A program made the translations under genes and the position numbers. Below, one piece after another: positions 26,535 to 34,789 of a DNA stretch of 64,000 nt. The stretch is from Pseudodesulfovibrio thermohalotolerans. Lineage in GTDB: Bacteria; Desulfobacterota; Desulfovibrionia; Desulfovibrionales; Desulfovibrionaceae. A model generated the notes under the pieces. It made no database searches and was not told the DNA's origin. It saw only the letters and a list, made by a program, of their open reading frames with translations. The DNA lies in assembly GCF_021353295.2 (NCBI RefSeq), contig NZ_CP120635.1:3117501-3181500 (forward strand), written 5' to 3'. Each line of letters starts with the position of its first letter. Within the stretch, counting starts at the first letter, position 1.

Positions 26535-27636
26535 TTATATCTCAACGTTGCCAGACACGAAAGCACGCTGTGGATTACGAGCAAAAACGAGGGTGATGAC
26601 ACTGGCGACAACCGCCAGTCCGCCATAGCAGGATACCAGTTGGAACAGGTCCATGGACTTGGACATTTGTCCTGCCAAAAGGCTCGTGACCGCAGCGCCA
26701 GTGTATGATGTCGCGTAGATCAACGACAGGATGCCAGCCCGGTCCTGCGACGAAATGCCGTCAAGCAGCGAGCGGGTGCCTTCACGGCAAAGATGACACC
26801 GCCGACCGCCAGGGTAAAGACGACGACCCCGATCCGCTGTGCCTTTGCAGGAGAAAGGCGCGCCGAAAGCGGGCCGACGATGGCGCTGGGGAGCAGGAAC
26901 GACGAAAACACGATGGCAGCCGTTACCGTGCTCTGTGAACCAAGCTGGTCTGCCGCGATGGACGGTCCGTATGCCTGAAAGAATCCCCCCAGCGCCCACG
27001 TCGCCACAAAGAGACAGACGGCAATCGGGTACAGCCGCCGGTCGGCATGGGGCAGAGAAAAGACGGGACGGAATGAAGCGACCAATCCGGGCTTCCGCTC
27101 CACCGTTTCCCTGCTCAGCAAGACCAGCGTACAGACGACCGCCACCTCCACCAGAACAATCAGATAGCAAAGCGTTCGGGGATACGGTCCATACTCGACG
27201 AGCACACCCGACGCCAGGGCACCCAGGATAAGACCCACCATGGGATAATTCCCCACGATCACGGCGGACAGCCAGGCCAGGGAGGGCAGGGCGCTATCGA
27301 CGACATAGGCGGCGATGGCGCTGGACGCCAACCCGCAGGACAATCCGAGCAGGAGGCGGGCAACAACCAGAGGCACCGCGTCGTTCACATCCAGCATGAT
27401 GATGCTGGCGGCGGAAAGTCCGAACGCGAGCAACGTTACCGGATTCCGGCCCAAATGGTTCGAGATGCGGCCGAATATGAGCAACGCCGTGATCGCGCCG
27501 ATGAAATAGACCACTGCGGTCATGGCGAGGTCGCCATAGGTCAGCCCTGGGGTATGGGGGTGGCCGATGCGGCAAAAGCGGTCAGCATCGACAGTGTTGC
27601 CGCGATAAAACCGATATGATTTCGAAATGTTTTCAC
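26535..27636 (-). pseudogene. MFS transporter, frameshifted twice
   Basis: Major-facilitator sequence is spread over three frames. A GTG at 27636 opens a short stretch (MKTFRNHIGFIAATLSML...ATPIP) that stops near 27555. The main frame then runs from about 27550 to 26780 with MFS hallmarks (GRISNHLGRNPV, LLGLSCGLASS). A one-base loss near 26780 moves the rest into another frame (GTRSLLDGISSQDRAGILS...SLLAGQMSK) ending at 26535. Helix count and order otherwise fit a roughly 380-residue transporter. Two independent lesions argue for decay rather than one sequencing error. Confidence 0.75.
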
Positions 27637-27692
27637 GGTTGCGTGTCCTGATGATTCGTTATTGGCAGACCCAAAAGGGGTTTCGAAAGGTT

Positions 27693-27723
27693 AGCCCAAC
27701 CTGCAGCCATGACAGGTTGGGCT
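27693..27723. other. Intercistronic hairpin
   Basis: A perfect 11-bp stem (AGCCCAACCTG with CAGGTTGGGCT) lies between the end of the cyclophilin-like gene and the start of the MFS remnant. There is no T-run on the minus strand, so RNA stabilisation or processing is as likely as termination. Confidence 0.5.
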
Positions 27724-27763
27724 TGGAGGGATGAGGATTGTCGGGGAAATATGCTGTGTTGAT

Positions 27764-28597
27764 TTACCGGGCTTCAATTCGAATAGTCCCACTCAGGGAG
27801 CGGATGGACTCGGTCCCTTTGATGGCTTCCCCCAGTTCGTACAGTCCGGAGGCGGAAGCGAAGCTGCCGTAAAACATGACGACATCGGCCCAAGGCGCAT
27901 AGTATGCGAGGGTGCCGGGATGGGCAGATTTGACCAACGGGGTGTTCGAAGTATTCAGCTTCTTGGGAGGGTAATAAATCTTCTCCTTTCCACCGTAGTC
28001 CTCGACCTCGATCTCCAGCGGCAGTTGGGCGTACAGGTCTTTTGCCGCCTGGCTGTCGTTGAGTTCATAGGTTATTGTGGTTCCGTTGGAAGTGACAGTA
28101 ATTTGCATGACTTTTCCCTTATCTTCGGCAAGAGGTTCCATCTTTCGAACAACGGCACTGCCCGACATCGCGGCGATGTCTTCGATGCCGCTCAGTCCGA
28201 CGCCAAGGCGATGCATCTCGTCGCCCGCATAGAAATCCTTGTAGAGCATGAACACGTCGCCCCAGGGCGCGTAATAGCTCAGCTCACCCTTCTTTCCGTC
28301 ATGGTAGGCTTCGCTCGGCTTCACGTTCAACTTCTCGGGCGGGTAAAACATCCACTGGGCGTCACGGAAGTTGGTCAGGTCGAGCGTCAACGGCAGTTGA
28401 TCGTAGAACTCCCTGGCGGCAGTGGTGTCGTAGAGCCGGAATGTCGCCGTTTTTCCCTGAGAGTGAATCTCCACCCTCATGTCAGAGAGGGGCAACGGTT
28501 GATCATCGGCAGCCGACACTTGGGAATCGAAGTCCAACACGAGAATGCAGGCGACGAGGGCCAGCATGAACGAGACGTTTTTCATGAGCGCGAGCAT
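27764..28597 (-). CDS. Secreted tandem cyclophilin-like-fold protein
   Basis: The 277-residue protein has a Sec signal (about 1-29, ending VSA-AD) followed by two repeats of a beta-rich cyclophilin-like domain. Each carries TFRLYD/TITYEL...QLPL.L then FYPPEKLN/YYPPKKLN and ELSYYAPWGDV/TLAYYAPWADV. This small fold is found in stress-related clusters next to flavodoxin, cupin and aldo-keto-reductase genes; no activity is established. Start 28597 has AAGGGGGA upstream. A single-domain relative is encoded at 31885. It lies downstream of the tautomerase gene with a 9-bp gap. Confidence 0.75.
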   Translation of the reverse strand: MLALMKNVSFMLALVACILVLDFDSQVSAADDQPLPLSDMRVEIHSQGKTATFRLYDTTAAREFYDQLPLTLDLTNFRDAQWMFYPPEKLNVKPSEAYHDGKKGELSYYAPWGDVFMLYKDFYAGDEMHRLGVGLSGIEDIAAMSGSAVVRKMEPLAEDKGKVMQITVTSNGTTITYELNDSQAAKDLYAQLPLEIEVEDYGGKEKIYYPPKKLNTSNTPLVKSAHPGTLAYYAPWADVVMFYGSFASASGLYELGEAIKGTESIRSLSGTIRIEAR

Positions 28598-28606
28598 GGT
28601 TCCCCC

Positions 28607-28984
28607 TTACATCGAGTATCCGGGCTTCTTGTACAGGATATCGGCCTTGTCGCGGATATCCGGGTCGTAGACCTTCTCCTTCCAATCGCCGAACGAAATT
28701 TCCTCTATTGAGACCGAAACGGACGATCTGCTTGCACCCGTGTATTTGACGACTTCTTCCACAATGGCGTCGGCGAGACGCTGCTTGTCCTCTTCCGACC
28801 TGCCGGGCCAGAGCTTGACGCTGACATGGGGCATGATTTCCTCCTTTGCTCCGTCCGAAGCTATGGCTCCGGCAACTTCCAATCCGTCCGAGCCGCAGAG
28901 TCCGCATAGTTTGAATGCGACCGCAGCTCCAAGGCCGACAGCCCCTCTTGCAATGAAATCCCGACGGGAATACTTGTTGCTCAT
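28607..28984 (-). CDS. Tautomerase-family protein with upstream Tat-signal extension
   Basis: The full frame (125 residues) begins with a Tat signal (SRRDFIARGAVGLGAAVAF). From residue 51 it is a 4-oxalocrotonate tautomerase-like domain (MPHVSVKLWPGRSEEDKQRL...). That enzyme family needs an N-terminal proline exposed after Met removal. The internal ATG at 28834 is directly preceded by AAAGGAGG and codes Met-Pro, so a 75-residue active tautomerase is likely made from 28607-28834. The outer start may give an exported form or be the relic of another Tat protein. The codon order is intact through both. Confidence 0.75.
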   Translation of the reverse strand: MSNKYSRRDFIARGAVGLGAAVAFKLCGLCGSDGLEVAGAIASDGAKEEIMPHVSVKLWPGRSEEDKQRLADAIVEEVVKYTGASRSSVSVSIEEISFGDWKEKVYDPDIRDKADILYKKPGYSM

Positions 28985-29000
28985 AACTCCTCCGAACCGG

Positions 29001-29696
29001 TCAGGCGTTCAGGCCCATTTCATAGGCCTTTTCTCCAGCACGAGTACCCTTCACGTTACCTCCGTCCCATGATCCCGTAATGGACATGACGCCTTTGTCC
29101 CTGCAACCGGAAAAACTCCCGGTGAACACCTTCAGGCTGTTCACGGAACTCTCCACCTGTGAATCACCGCCTGCGCAGGAAACCGAATAGTAGAAATCCT
29201 TGTCGCGGAGCATGGTATAAATGGGGCAGACCCTATCGACGAAGACTTTCATCTGGCCGTTCATGGCATGGAAATAAACCGGGCTGGCAAGCACAAGCAC
29301 TTCGGCGGCGAGCATTTTTTCACGGATTTCAGCCATGTCATCCTGCTGACTGCAGAAACCCGGATCTGAGATGCAGGCCAAACAACCAGTGCAGTAGTTG
29401 ATGGCCTTTTCCGCAAGGCGGATCTTTTCCACCTGATGTCCCGCTTCCCGTGCACCCCGCATGAATTCGTCGCTCAGAGCTTCGGAGTTGCTATTCATTC
29501 TGGGACTCGACGAGATGATGAGCACATTCTTGCGGTCCTTACTCGGACCTGCCTGCGCTTCGGCGGGTGCCGACACGACAGACATGCCCGCAAACACCGG
29601 GGCGACGGCCATGGCCACCCCGGCCTTGAGTAGGTTTCGTCGTTCACCCAAAAACGCAGCCCTGTCCTTTCCTGTTTTTCTGCTTTCATCCGGCAT
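29001..29696 (-). CDS. Tat-exported flavodoxin-like NAD(P)H/FMN oxidoreductase
   Basis: The 231-residue protein has an N-terminal twin-arginine segment (GERRNLLKAGVAMAVAPV, then an Ala-rich stretch) followed by a flavodoxin-fold reductase of the NADPH-dependent FMN reductase family. The domain has ISSSPRMNSNSEAL for FMN phosphate binding, YCTGCLAC and ASPVYFHAMNGQMKVFVDR. Export of an FMN-binding protein is unusual and would need Tat folding first. The paralogue directly upstream lacks the signal, so the two may act on opposite sides of the membrane. The electron donor for a periplasmic form is unknown. Confidence 0.8.
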   Translation of the reverse strand: MPDESRKTGKDRAAFLGERRNLLKAGVAMAVAPVFAGMSVVSAPAEAQAGPSKDRKNVLIISSSPRMNSNSEALSDEFMRGAREAGHQVEKIRLAEKAINYCTGCLACISDPGFCSQQDDMAEIREKMLAAEVLVLASPVYFHAMNGQMKVFVDRVCPIYTMLRDKDFYYSVSCAGGDSQVESSVNSLKVFTGSFSGCRDKGVMSITGSWDGGNVKGTRAGEKAYEMGLNA

Positions 29697-29714
29697 GGAT
29701 CACCTCGCTCATGA

Positions 29715-30248
29715 TCAGGCTTTCAAACCCATTTCGTATGCATCCTTGAGTGCGCGTTTTCCTCTGACGCCGCCCTCGGACCAGACACCGGTAACGGCAA
29801 CCGTCCCCTTTTCTTCAACATCCAGACAGTCAGTGAACACCCTGAAGATTTTGAACGCATTCTTAACGGGGAGGTTGCCACCGGCTGCGGCCACCATGAA
29901 ATAGACGTCCTTGTCATGAATAAGAGGGTAGATGGGGCAGATCCTGTCCATGAACGTTTTCATGTGGCCGTTGAAAGAGTGAAAATAGATAGGGCTGGCA
30001 AACACGAGAACATCGGCATCGAGAATCTTTTGCAGGATTCCGTTCATGTCGTCGGCCTGGGTGCAGCTTCCCGGATTGCCGATACAGGCGCAGCATCCGG
30101 TGCAATAGTTGATGTGGCTGTCCGCCAAACGGATTTTTCCCACGCTGTGCCCGGCCTCCTGCGCTCCTTTCATGAATTCGTCGCACAGGATGTCGGAGTT
30201 GGCGTTCTTTCTCGGACTTGAAGATATAAGAAGTGTTCTTTTACTCAT
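29715..30248 (-). CDS. Cytoplasmic flavodoxin-like NAD(P)H/FMN oxidoreductase
   Basis: The 177-residue protein is a close relative of the Tat-exported gene next to it: ISSSPRKNANSDIL, YCTGCCACIGNPGSC and ASPIYFHSFNGHMKTFMDR. It has no signal. Proteins of this iron-sulfur-flavoprotein/FMN-reductase group reduce quinones or other electrophiles; the CxxC with extra Cys (CTGCCACIGNPGSC) may bind metal. It lies 18 bp upstream of the exported paralogue in the same transcript. Confidence 0.8.
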   Translation of the reverse strand: MSKRTLLISSSPRKNANSDILCDEFMKGAQEAGHSVGKIRLADSHINYCTGCCACIGNPGSCTQADDMNGILQKILDADVLVFASPIYFHSFNGHMKTFMDRICPIYPLIHDKDVYFMVAAAGGNLPVKNAFKIFRVFTDCLDVEEKGTVAVTGVWSEGGVRGKRALKDAYEMGLKA

Positions 30249-30265
30249 GTCTTTTCAGCGTGTTG

Positions 30266-30297
30266 GGCGTGGTCTTTCCCGTTAGAAAGACCACGCC
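30266..30297. other. Intercistronic hairpin
   Basis: A perfect 13-bp stem (GGCGTGGTCTTTC with GAAAGACCACGCC, loop CCGTTA) lies between the carboxymuconolactone-decarboxylase-like gene and the flavodoxin gene. No T-run follows on the minus strand; ATTTTAT follows on the plus strand. Confidence 0.55.
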
Positions 30298-30311
30298 ATT
30301 TTATAGTCATG

Positions 30312-31049
30312 TTACTTGCGACCGGCGAGAACGGCGTCGAGGACACCGCTCGCGCTTTGTGCCTGCTCTTTGCCCACGCGGACGTCGAGCACCTTGACGA
30401 AGTCGTGCATCTGACCTTCGGACAGGCCGGTGTTCATGGCCGCTCCCATGTGGAACTTGAGCGGACCTTCGGCCTTGCCCAGGCTGGCCAGGCAGGCGAT
30501 GGTCGCCAGTTCGCGTTCCTGGTGGGTCAGGATATCGCGGATGAAGATGTCCGCGAACAGGTGCTCCTTGAGGAACGTGTCGATGATGGGCGAGAACTCC
30601 TGATAGGGAGCCTTGGTTGTCGGGAGCTCCTTGAGGCCGGACAAGTCCGCTCGGACTCGGGCACCGTAGGCATCCCGGTCAAGGTCAGCCGGAAGCGGAG
30701 ATGCGTCCCTGCCTTCCTTATCTTTGATGCCCTTGGCTTTGCGTTCATCCATCACACCCATGAAGGCCCAGATGCCGCCGAGACTGCGGGGAAAGCCCGC
30801 ATAGGCATACATCTGGACGAGGACTTCCTTGACTTCGTTGACGGTCAGCCCGGCGTCCAACCCTTCGTTCAAGGCCGGTTTGAGCTTCTCGATATCGCCG
30901 CTCGTGGTGAAGGCGGCGATGGTGACAATCGCCTTCTGTCGGACGTCGAGGGTCGTTTCCTTGTTCATAGTGCTTGCCTCCGTTGTTGTCGCAAGACCGA
31001 AAGCGAGGACAAACGCGGCCAGTGTCAAAGCATATCTATTAAGCTGCAT
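30312..31049 (-). CDS. Secreted carboxymuconolactone-decarboxylase/AhpD-like protein
   Basis: The 245-residue protein has a Sec signal (about 1-25, ending TEA-ST) and two CMD/AhpD-like helical repeats. Repeat 1 holds LTVNEVKEVLVQMYAYAGFPRS, repeat 2 ILTHQERELATIACLASLG and LSEGQMHDFVKVL. Canonical AhpD-type peroxidases have a CxxC; none is present here, so peroxidase activity is doubtful and a lactone or quinone-related role is open. It is 10 bp upstream of nothing coding on its 3' side except the hairpin, and 10 bp downstream of the cupin gene. Confidence 0.8.
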   Translation of the reverse strand: MQLNRYALTLAAFVLAFGLATTTEASTMNKETTLDVRQKAIVTIAAFTTSGDIEKLKPALNEGLDAGLTVNEVKEVLVQMYAYAGFPRSLGGIWAFMGVMDERKAKGIKDKEGRDASPLPADLDRDAYGARVRADLSGLKELPTTKAPYQEFSPIIDTFLKEHLFADIFIRDILTHQERELATIACLASLGKAEGPLKFHMGAAMNTGLSEGQMHDFVKVLDVRVGKEQAQSASGVLDAVLAGRK

Positions 31050-31059
31050 GGCCGATCTC

Positions 31060-31524
31060 CTATCGCTTCATGTATTGTTCGTCGGTGACTTTTTCTTTCC
31101 AGACAACGGCCTTGCCGTCCTTGCTGCCGGAAATGACGAGATGGGTCATGGCACCGTCGGGAGTCGCGCCGTGCCAGTGGTCGACACCGACCGGACACCA
31201 GACGCTTTCCCCTTCCGTGAATTCGATGACTTTGCCGTCGCGCGTCCCGGTCAAGGCAACGCCGTCGGTCACGATCATGTGCTGTCCTGCCGGGTGCCAA
31301 TGCCAGTTGGTCCTGGCTCCGGGCTGGAAGGTGACATACGCCCCGGAATAGTGGGCGGTGTCGTTGGCCGGGAACAGCATGTCCACCGTGACGTCGCCGG
31401 TGAAATACTCGGCCGGGCCGACGAAGGATTTCTGGGTTCCCTTGCGGTAGACTTCCTGTCCCTGCTCCGCGAATGCGACCGAGGCAAAGGCCAATACAGC
31501 CAGGATGACGATGACTTTCTTCAT
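31060..31524 (-). CDS. Secreted cupin-domain protein
   Basis: The 154-residue protein has a Sec signal (about 1-19, ending AFA-EQ) and one cupin barrel. Metal-binding motif 1 reads NWHWHPAGQHMIVTDG and motif 2 PVGVDHWHGATPDGAMTH, giving the His-rich mononuclear metal site. Such cupins accompany carboxymuconolactone-decarboxylase-like genes. The ATG at 31524 is preceded by AAGGAG. The longer in-frame extension to 31758 runs through a broken gene and is not signal-like. Confidence 0.82.
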   Translation of the reverse strand: MKKVIVILAVLAFASVAFAEQGQEVYRKGTQKSFVGPAEYFTGDVTVDMLFPANDTAHYSGAYVTFQPGARTNWHWHPAGQHMIVTDGVALTGTRDGKVIEFTEGESVWCPVGVDHWHGATPDGAMTHLVISGSKDGKAVVWKEKVTDEQYMKR

Positions 31525-31657
31525 TGAAGACTCCTTTGAGTTGGTCCGGATTTCCCTACGGGTATAGCATTTCGAGAGCCGCACAGGAAAGTTGCCCGGT
31601 TTTGTTGGGCCAGCCTCATGGCGGGCTGAAATCGGGTATGAAAACGCCCGGAAGAAA

Positions 31658-31845
31658 CTAACTGAGCGCGTCGTACTGTTCGTCGGATACCGGCTCCAGC
31701 CATTCGTTGGACTTGTCCTCTGCCGGAACCTCCACGCCTTCCAGGGAAAGCATCTCAAGGTAGCTGGCTCCGGTAAAATAGGCTACGTACGCTTCGTTCA
31801 GGGGGCCTTGGGAAAAAGGCCTTCTCCGGTGAATGTATTACTCAT
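31658..31845 (-). pseudogene. Cupin gene remnant with internal deletion
   Basis: A start with GAGGAGA upstream opens MSNTFTGEGLFPK and then stops after a one-frame slip. The other frame continues GPLNEAYVAYFTGASYLEML...GVEV and passes at once into PAEDKSNEWLEPVSDEQYDALS. These are the first and last parts of a cupin of the kind whose core (His motifs) should lie between. The join at VEV looks like a deletion across short homology, removing the metal site. It precedes the intact cupin in the same direction. Confidence 0.6.
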
Positions 31846-31884
31846 AATCATTCTCCTCGTCTGTTTTCGGGCGGCTCAGGGTAT

Positions 31885-32367
31885 TTAGTCTCGCTCGATC
31901 CTGACGGCGATGCTGCCGTCAAGGGTACCCATGATCGCGGGATCGCAACCCAACCCTCCCATGGTGACCATGCCGTCGAATTGCTGGGAAATGTCCTCGT
32001 CCTTGTAGAGGATCGCGAAATAGTTGCCGCTCACAGCAAAAGCGATGTCGCCGTTCTTCCATCCGCTACGCAGCTCCGCGTCGTCGTAAGGAAGCGGTTC
32101 GCTCATGACGCCGCAATAGTCGTGTTCATACCGGGACAGCTGGACAGTGTACGGCAGCTTGGCGATCAAAGCCTGGGCGGGCTTGCTGTCGTTCAGCACT
32201 GCGGGAATGATGGTTTCGCCAACTATCAGTTTTATTCTGGTTGCATTTTCGATGATACGATTATCCCCCTCCCCATTGCCGATCCTTCCCGATTGCGCGT
32301 TGCTGTTTGGAGCCGACGCAAGGACGACCAGGGCGATGAGGCATAGTGTTATTGTCTTCAACTTCAT
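31885..32367 (-). CDS. Secreted single-domain cyclophilin-like-fold protein
   Basis: The 160-residue protein has a Sec signal (about 1-24, ending SNA-QS) and one cyclophilin-like domain. It resembles each half of the 27764-28597 protein: IKLIVGETIIPAVLND, LIAKLPYTVQLSRYEHDYCG and GDIAFAVSGNYFAILYKDED. Function is unknown; the fold is often found beside aldehyde and quinone reductases. A perfect hairpin separates it from the hydrolase gene upstream in the transcript. Confidence 0.75.
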   Translation of the reverse strand: MKLKTITLCLIALVVLASAPNSNAQSGRIGNGEGDNRIIENATRIKLIVGETIIPAVLNDSKPAQALIAKLPYTVQLSRYEHDYCGVMSEPLPYDDAELRSGWKNGDIAFAVSGNYFAILYKDEDISQQFDGMVTMGGLGCDPAIMGTLDGSIAVRIERD

Positions 32368-32383
32368 ACAATCCTCCGTGATG

Positions 32384-32414
32384 TTTGCCGTCCCGGCTTG
32401 TCCGGGACGGCAAA
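32384..32414. other. Perfect intercistronic hairpin
   Basis: TTTGCCGTCCCGG and CCGGGACGGCAAA form a 13-bp perfect stem with loop CTTGT, in the 62-bp gap between the hydrolase and cyclophilin-like genes. It has terminator-like strength but no T-run, suggesting differential mRNA stability within the operon. Confidence 0.6.
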
Positions 32415-32429
32415 CAACGAACTATCCGT

Positions 32430-33482
32430 TTACTTCAGATTCTTGGTAAAGAAGTCTTCCAGCTTGTCGAACGGGATCATGTCCACGCGATCGTACAGAT
32501 CGATATGACGCGCACCGGGGATGATGACGAGTTCCTTGGGTTCACCGGCGAGCTTGTAGACATCCTCGGTGAAGTAGCGGGAGTGCGCCTTCTCGCCCAT
32601 GATGAACAGGATCGGACGGGGGGCGATGTCGGTGACGAAGGTCATCAGCTGGAAGTTCACGAAAGCCATGTTGCTGGTCATCGTGAACGCAGCCTGCGCG
32701 CGGGGATGGTGACCGCGCGGCATGGCATAGTACTCCCAGAATTCGCTCATGATGGGGTCGAGGCCTTCGGGAATGGAGTCGGCAGCCACGGTCGGGAAGC
32801 CTTCGGGCAGCATGGGCGTGCCGTTTTCGAAATCCTTCCAGCGTTGTTCGCCGAGTTCGGTGAGCATCTGGGTCCGCTGTTCGGCGGTCATGGAATCTTC
32901 CCAGCCGTTACGGAGCAAGCGGCTCATGTCGTACATGCTCGCGGTGGCGATGGCCTTGATGCGCTGGTCGACCTGGGCGGCCTTGAGGGCGAATGCGCTG
33001 CTGCCGCAGATGCCGATAGCGCCGATGCGGTTCCGGTCAACGAAGGGACGGGTCCCCAGGAAGTCCACGCCCGCGCTGAAATCCTCGGAGAAGATTTCGG
33101 GGGAAGAGACGTGCCTGGGCTCGCCGCCGCTTTCGCCGTTGTAAGATTCGTCAAAGGCGATGGCGACAAAGCCGCGCTCGGCCATGGTCTGGGCGTAGAT
33201 GCCCGCGCCCTGCTCCTTGACGCCGCCGTACGGCGTACCGATGACGAGCGCCGGATACTTCTTGGACTTGTCGACGTCCTTCGGCACGTACATGTCGGCA
33301 GAAATCGTGATGCCGTACCTGTTGGGGTAGGATACCTTTTCGTGAATTACCTTATCGCTCAATTTGAATGTCTTATCCCAAGTCATAGGGTCCTCCGCAT
33401 GGGCTATGGTTGTTGTCAGGACCAGCGCCATAATCGGCAGCATGGCCAATATTGTTTTGAGTGCAGTAGTATTTTTCTTCAT
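32430..33482 (-). CDS. Secreted alpha/beta-hydrolase, dienelactone-hydrolase-like
   Basis: The 350-residue protein has a Sec signal (about 1-29, ending AHA-ED) and an alpha/beta-hydrolase fold. The nucleophile elbow reads GICGSS, pointing to a cysteine (or following serine) nucleophile as in dienelactone hydrolases. The C-terminal ARHIDLYD has the catalytic His. The sequence YPALVIGTPYGGVKEQGAGIYAQTMAERG is typical of this family, commonly found next to YqhD-type dehydrogenases. The ATG at 33482 has AAGGAG upstream; the extension to 33548 is rejected. It lies 28 bp downstream of the alcohol dehydrogenase gene. Confidence 0.8.
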   Translation of the reverse strand: MKKNTTALKTILAMLPIMALVLTTTIAHAEDPMTWDKTFKLSDKVIHEKVSYPNRYGITISADMYVPKDVDKSKKYPALVIGTPYGGVKEQGAGIYAQTMAERGFVAIAFDESYNGESGGEPRHVSSPEIFSEDFSAGVDFLGTRPFVDRNRIGAIGICGSSAFALKAAQVDQRIKAIATASMYDMSRLLRNGWEDSMTAEQRTQMLTELGEQRWKDFENGTPMLPEGFPTVAADSIPEGLDPIMSEFWEYYAMPRGHHPRAQAAFTMTSNMAFVNFQLMTFVTDIAPRPILFIMGEKAHSRYFTEDVYKLAGEPKELVIIPGARHIDLYDRVDMIPFDKLEDFFTKNLK

Positions 33483-33510
33483 TACGTTCTCCTTCATGAA
33501 ATGCGTATTC

Positions 33511-34698
33511 TTAGAGAGCGGACCGGAAAATCTCGACCATGTCCTCAACGCTCAGGAACGGACGTCCGGGCAGGTTGCCCTTGCCGTCGCTTACGATCTT
33601 GAGGGTGTCCTTGGCGTAAGTCTCGAACAGCTCATCACCGATGCCCAGCTCGGAGAAGCAGGTCGGGCAGCCGATGGATTTCAGGAATTCCTCGAAACGG
33701 TCAATGCCTGCCAGGGCGCAGTCGAGATCGTCGGGACCGTTGGCCTTGAGGCCGAAAACGCGCTCGGCGAACTGGACATACTTGGCAGTATTGGACTTGG
33801 CCGCGAAGCGCATCCACGCCGGGTTGATGATGGACAGGCCGGCCGCGTGGGTGATGTCGTGGTAGGCGGAGACGGTGTGCTCCATCATGTGCACGGGGTA
33901 GGGAGCGTCGGTACCGACCTGGAGCCAGCCGTTGAGGGCGACCAGCGCGGACCACTGCACCTGAACGCGGGCCTCGACGTCAGAGGGATTGGCAAGCGCC
34001 TTCGGGCCCCACTCCATGGCGGTGAGGATGACACCCTCGGCGAAACGGTCCTGAACGGGCGTGTTGTCGATGCCGTTGAGGTATGCCTCGGTGATATGGG
34101 TGATGAGATCGCAGATGCCGTAGGCGGTCTGGTCCTTGGGCACGCCCACGGTCAGCTCGGGGTCGACCACAGCGACCTTGGGATAGAGAAGCGGGATCTG
34201 GATGAACGACTTGACCGTGGTTTCCTCATTGGTAATGACCGCGCCGCAGTTGGACTCGGAGCCGGTAGCCGCCAGGGTCGGAACCGTGACGACGGGCAGG
34301 GCCACTGTGGGGACGTAGACGTTTTCCTGACCATGGTGGATCATGTTCCAGGGATCGCCGTCGTAAAGAGTCGCGGCGGAGATGACCTTGGAAGCGTCCA
34401 TGACGCTGCCGCCGCCCAGGGCCACTATCACGTCGCACCCCTCGGTACGGGCGATCTCGGCGCCGCGGGCAACGGAAGTGATTCGCGGGTTGGGCTCAAT
34501 GCCGGAGCATTCGACGAACTCAACACCGGCAGCCTTCAGGCTCTCGACGGCCTTGTCAAAGACGCCGCTACGCTTGACGCTGCCACCGCCGGTGACGAGC
34601 AAAGCCTTTTTGCCGTACTCGCTGACAACGTCGCCAAGCCGGGACAGGTTGCCGGCACCGAACACGAGCCTCGTGGGATTCTGAAATTCAAAATTCAT
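33511..34698 (-). CDS. Iron-containing alcohol dehydrogenase (YqhD/BDH-like)
   Basis: The 395-residue protein is a group III metal-dependent dehydrogenase. It has the nucleotide motif GGGSVMDASK and late metal-binding histidines, including HMMEHTVSAYHDITHAAGL. Relatives such as YqhD reduce reactive aldehydes with NADPH. It is the first gene of the long minus-strand operon and faces the AraC gene, which has the AraC_N domain found in YqhC, the regulator of yqhD. The ATG follows AAGGAG. The physiological aldehyde is not known. Confidence 0.9.
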   Translation of the reverse strand: MNFEFQNPTRLVFGAGNLSRLGDVVSEYGKKALLVTGGGSVKRSGVFDKAVESLKAAGVEFVECSGIEPNPRITSVARGAEIARTEGCDVIVALGGGSVMDASKVISAATLYDGDPWNMIHHGQENVYVPTVALPVVTVPTLAATGSESNCGAVITNEETTVKSFIQIPLLYPKVAVVDPELTVGVPKDQTAYGICDLITHITEAYLNGIDNTPVQDRFAEGVILTAMEWGPKALANPSDVEARVQVQWSALVALNGWLQVGTDAPYPVHMMEHTVSAYHDITHAAGLSIINPAWMRFAAKSNTAKYVQFAERVFGLKANGPDDLDCALAGIDRFEEFLKSIGCPTCFSELGIGDELFETYAKDTLKIVSDGKGNLPGRPFLSVEDMVEIFRSAL

Positions 34699-34789
34699 TA
34701 TGCACTCCTTTCAGGTTTCATTCACTGATGAATCCTTTTTAAGGAGTTCCCGACCTGCCTTGAACACACATTTCTCTCAAAACCTTGCT

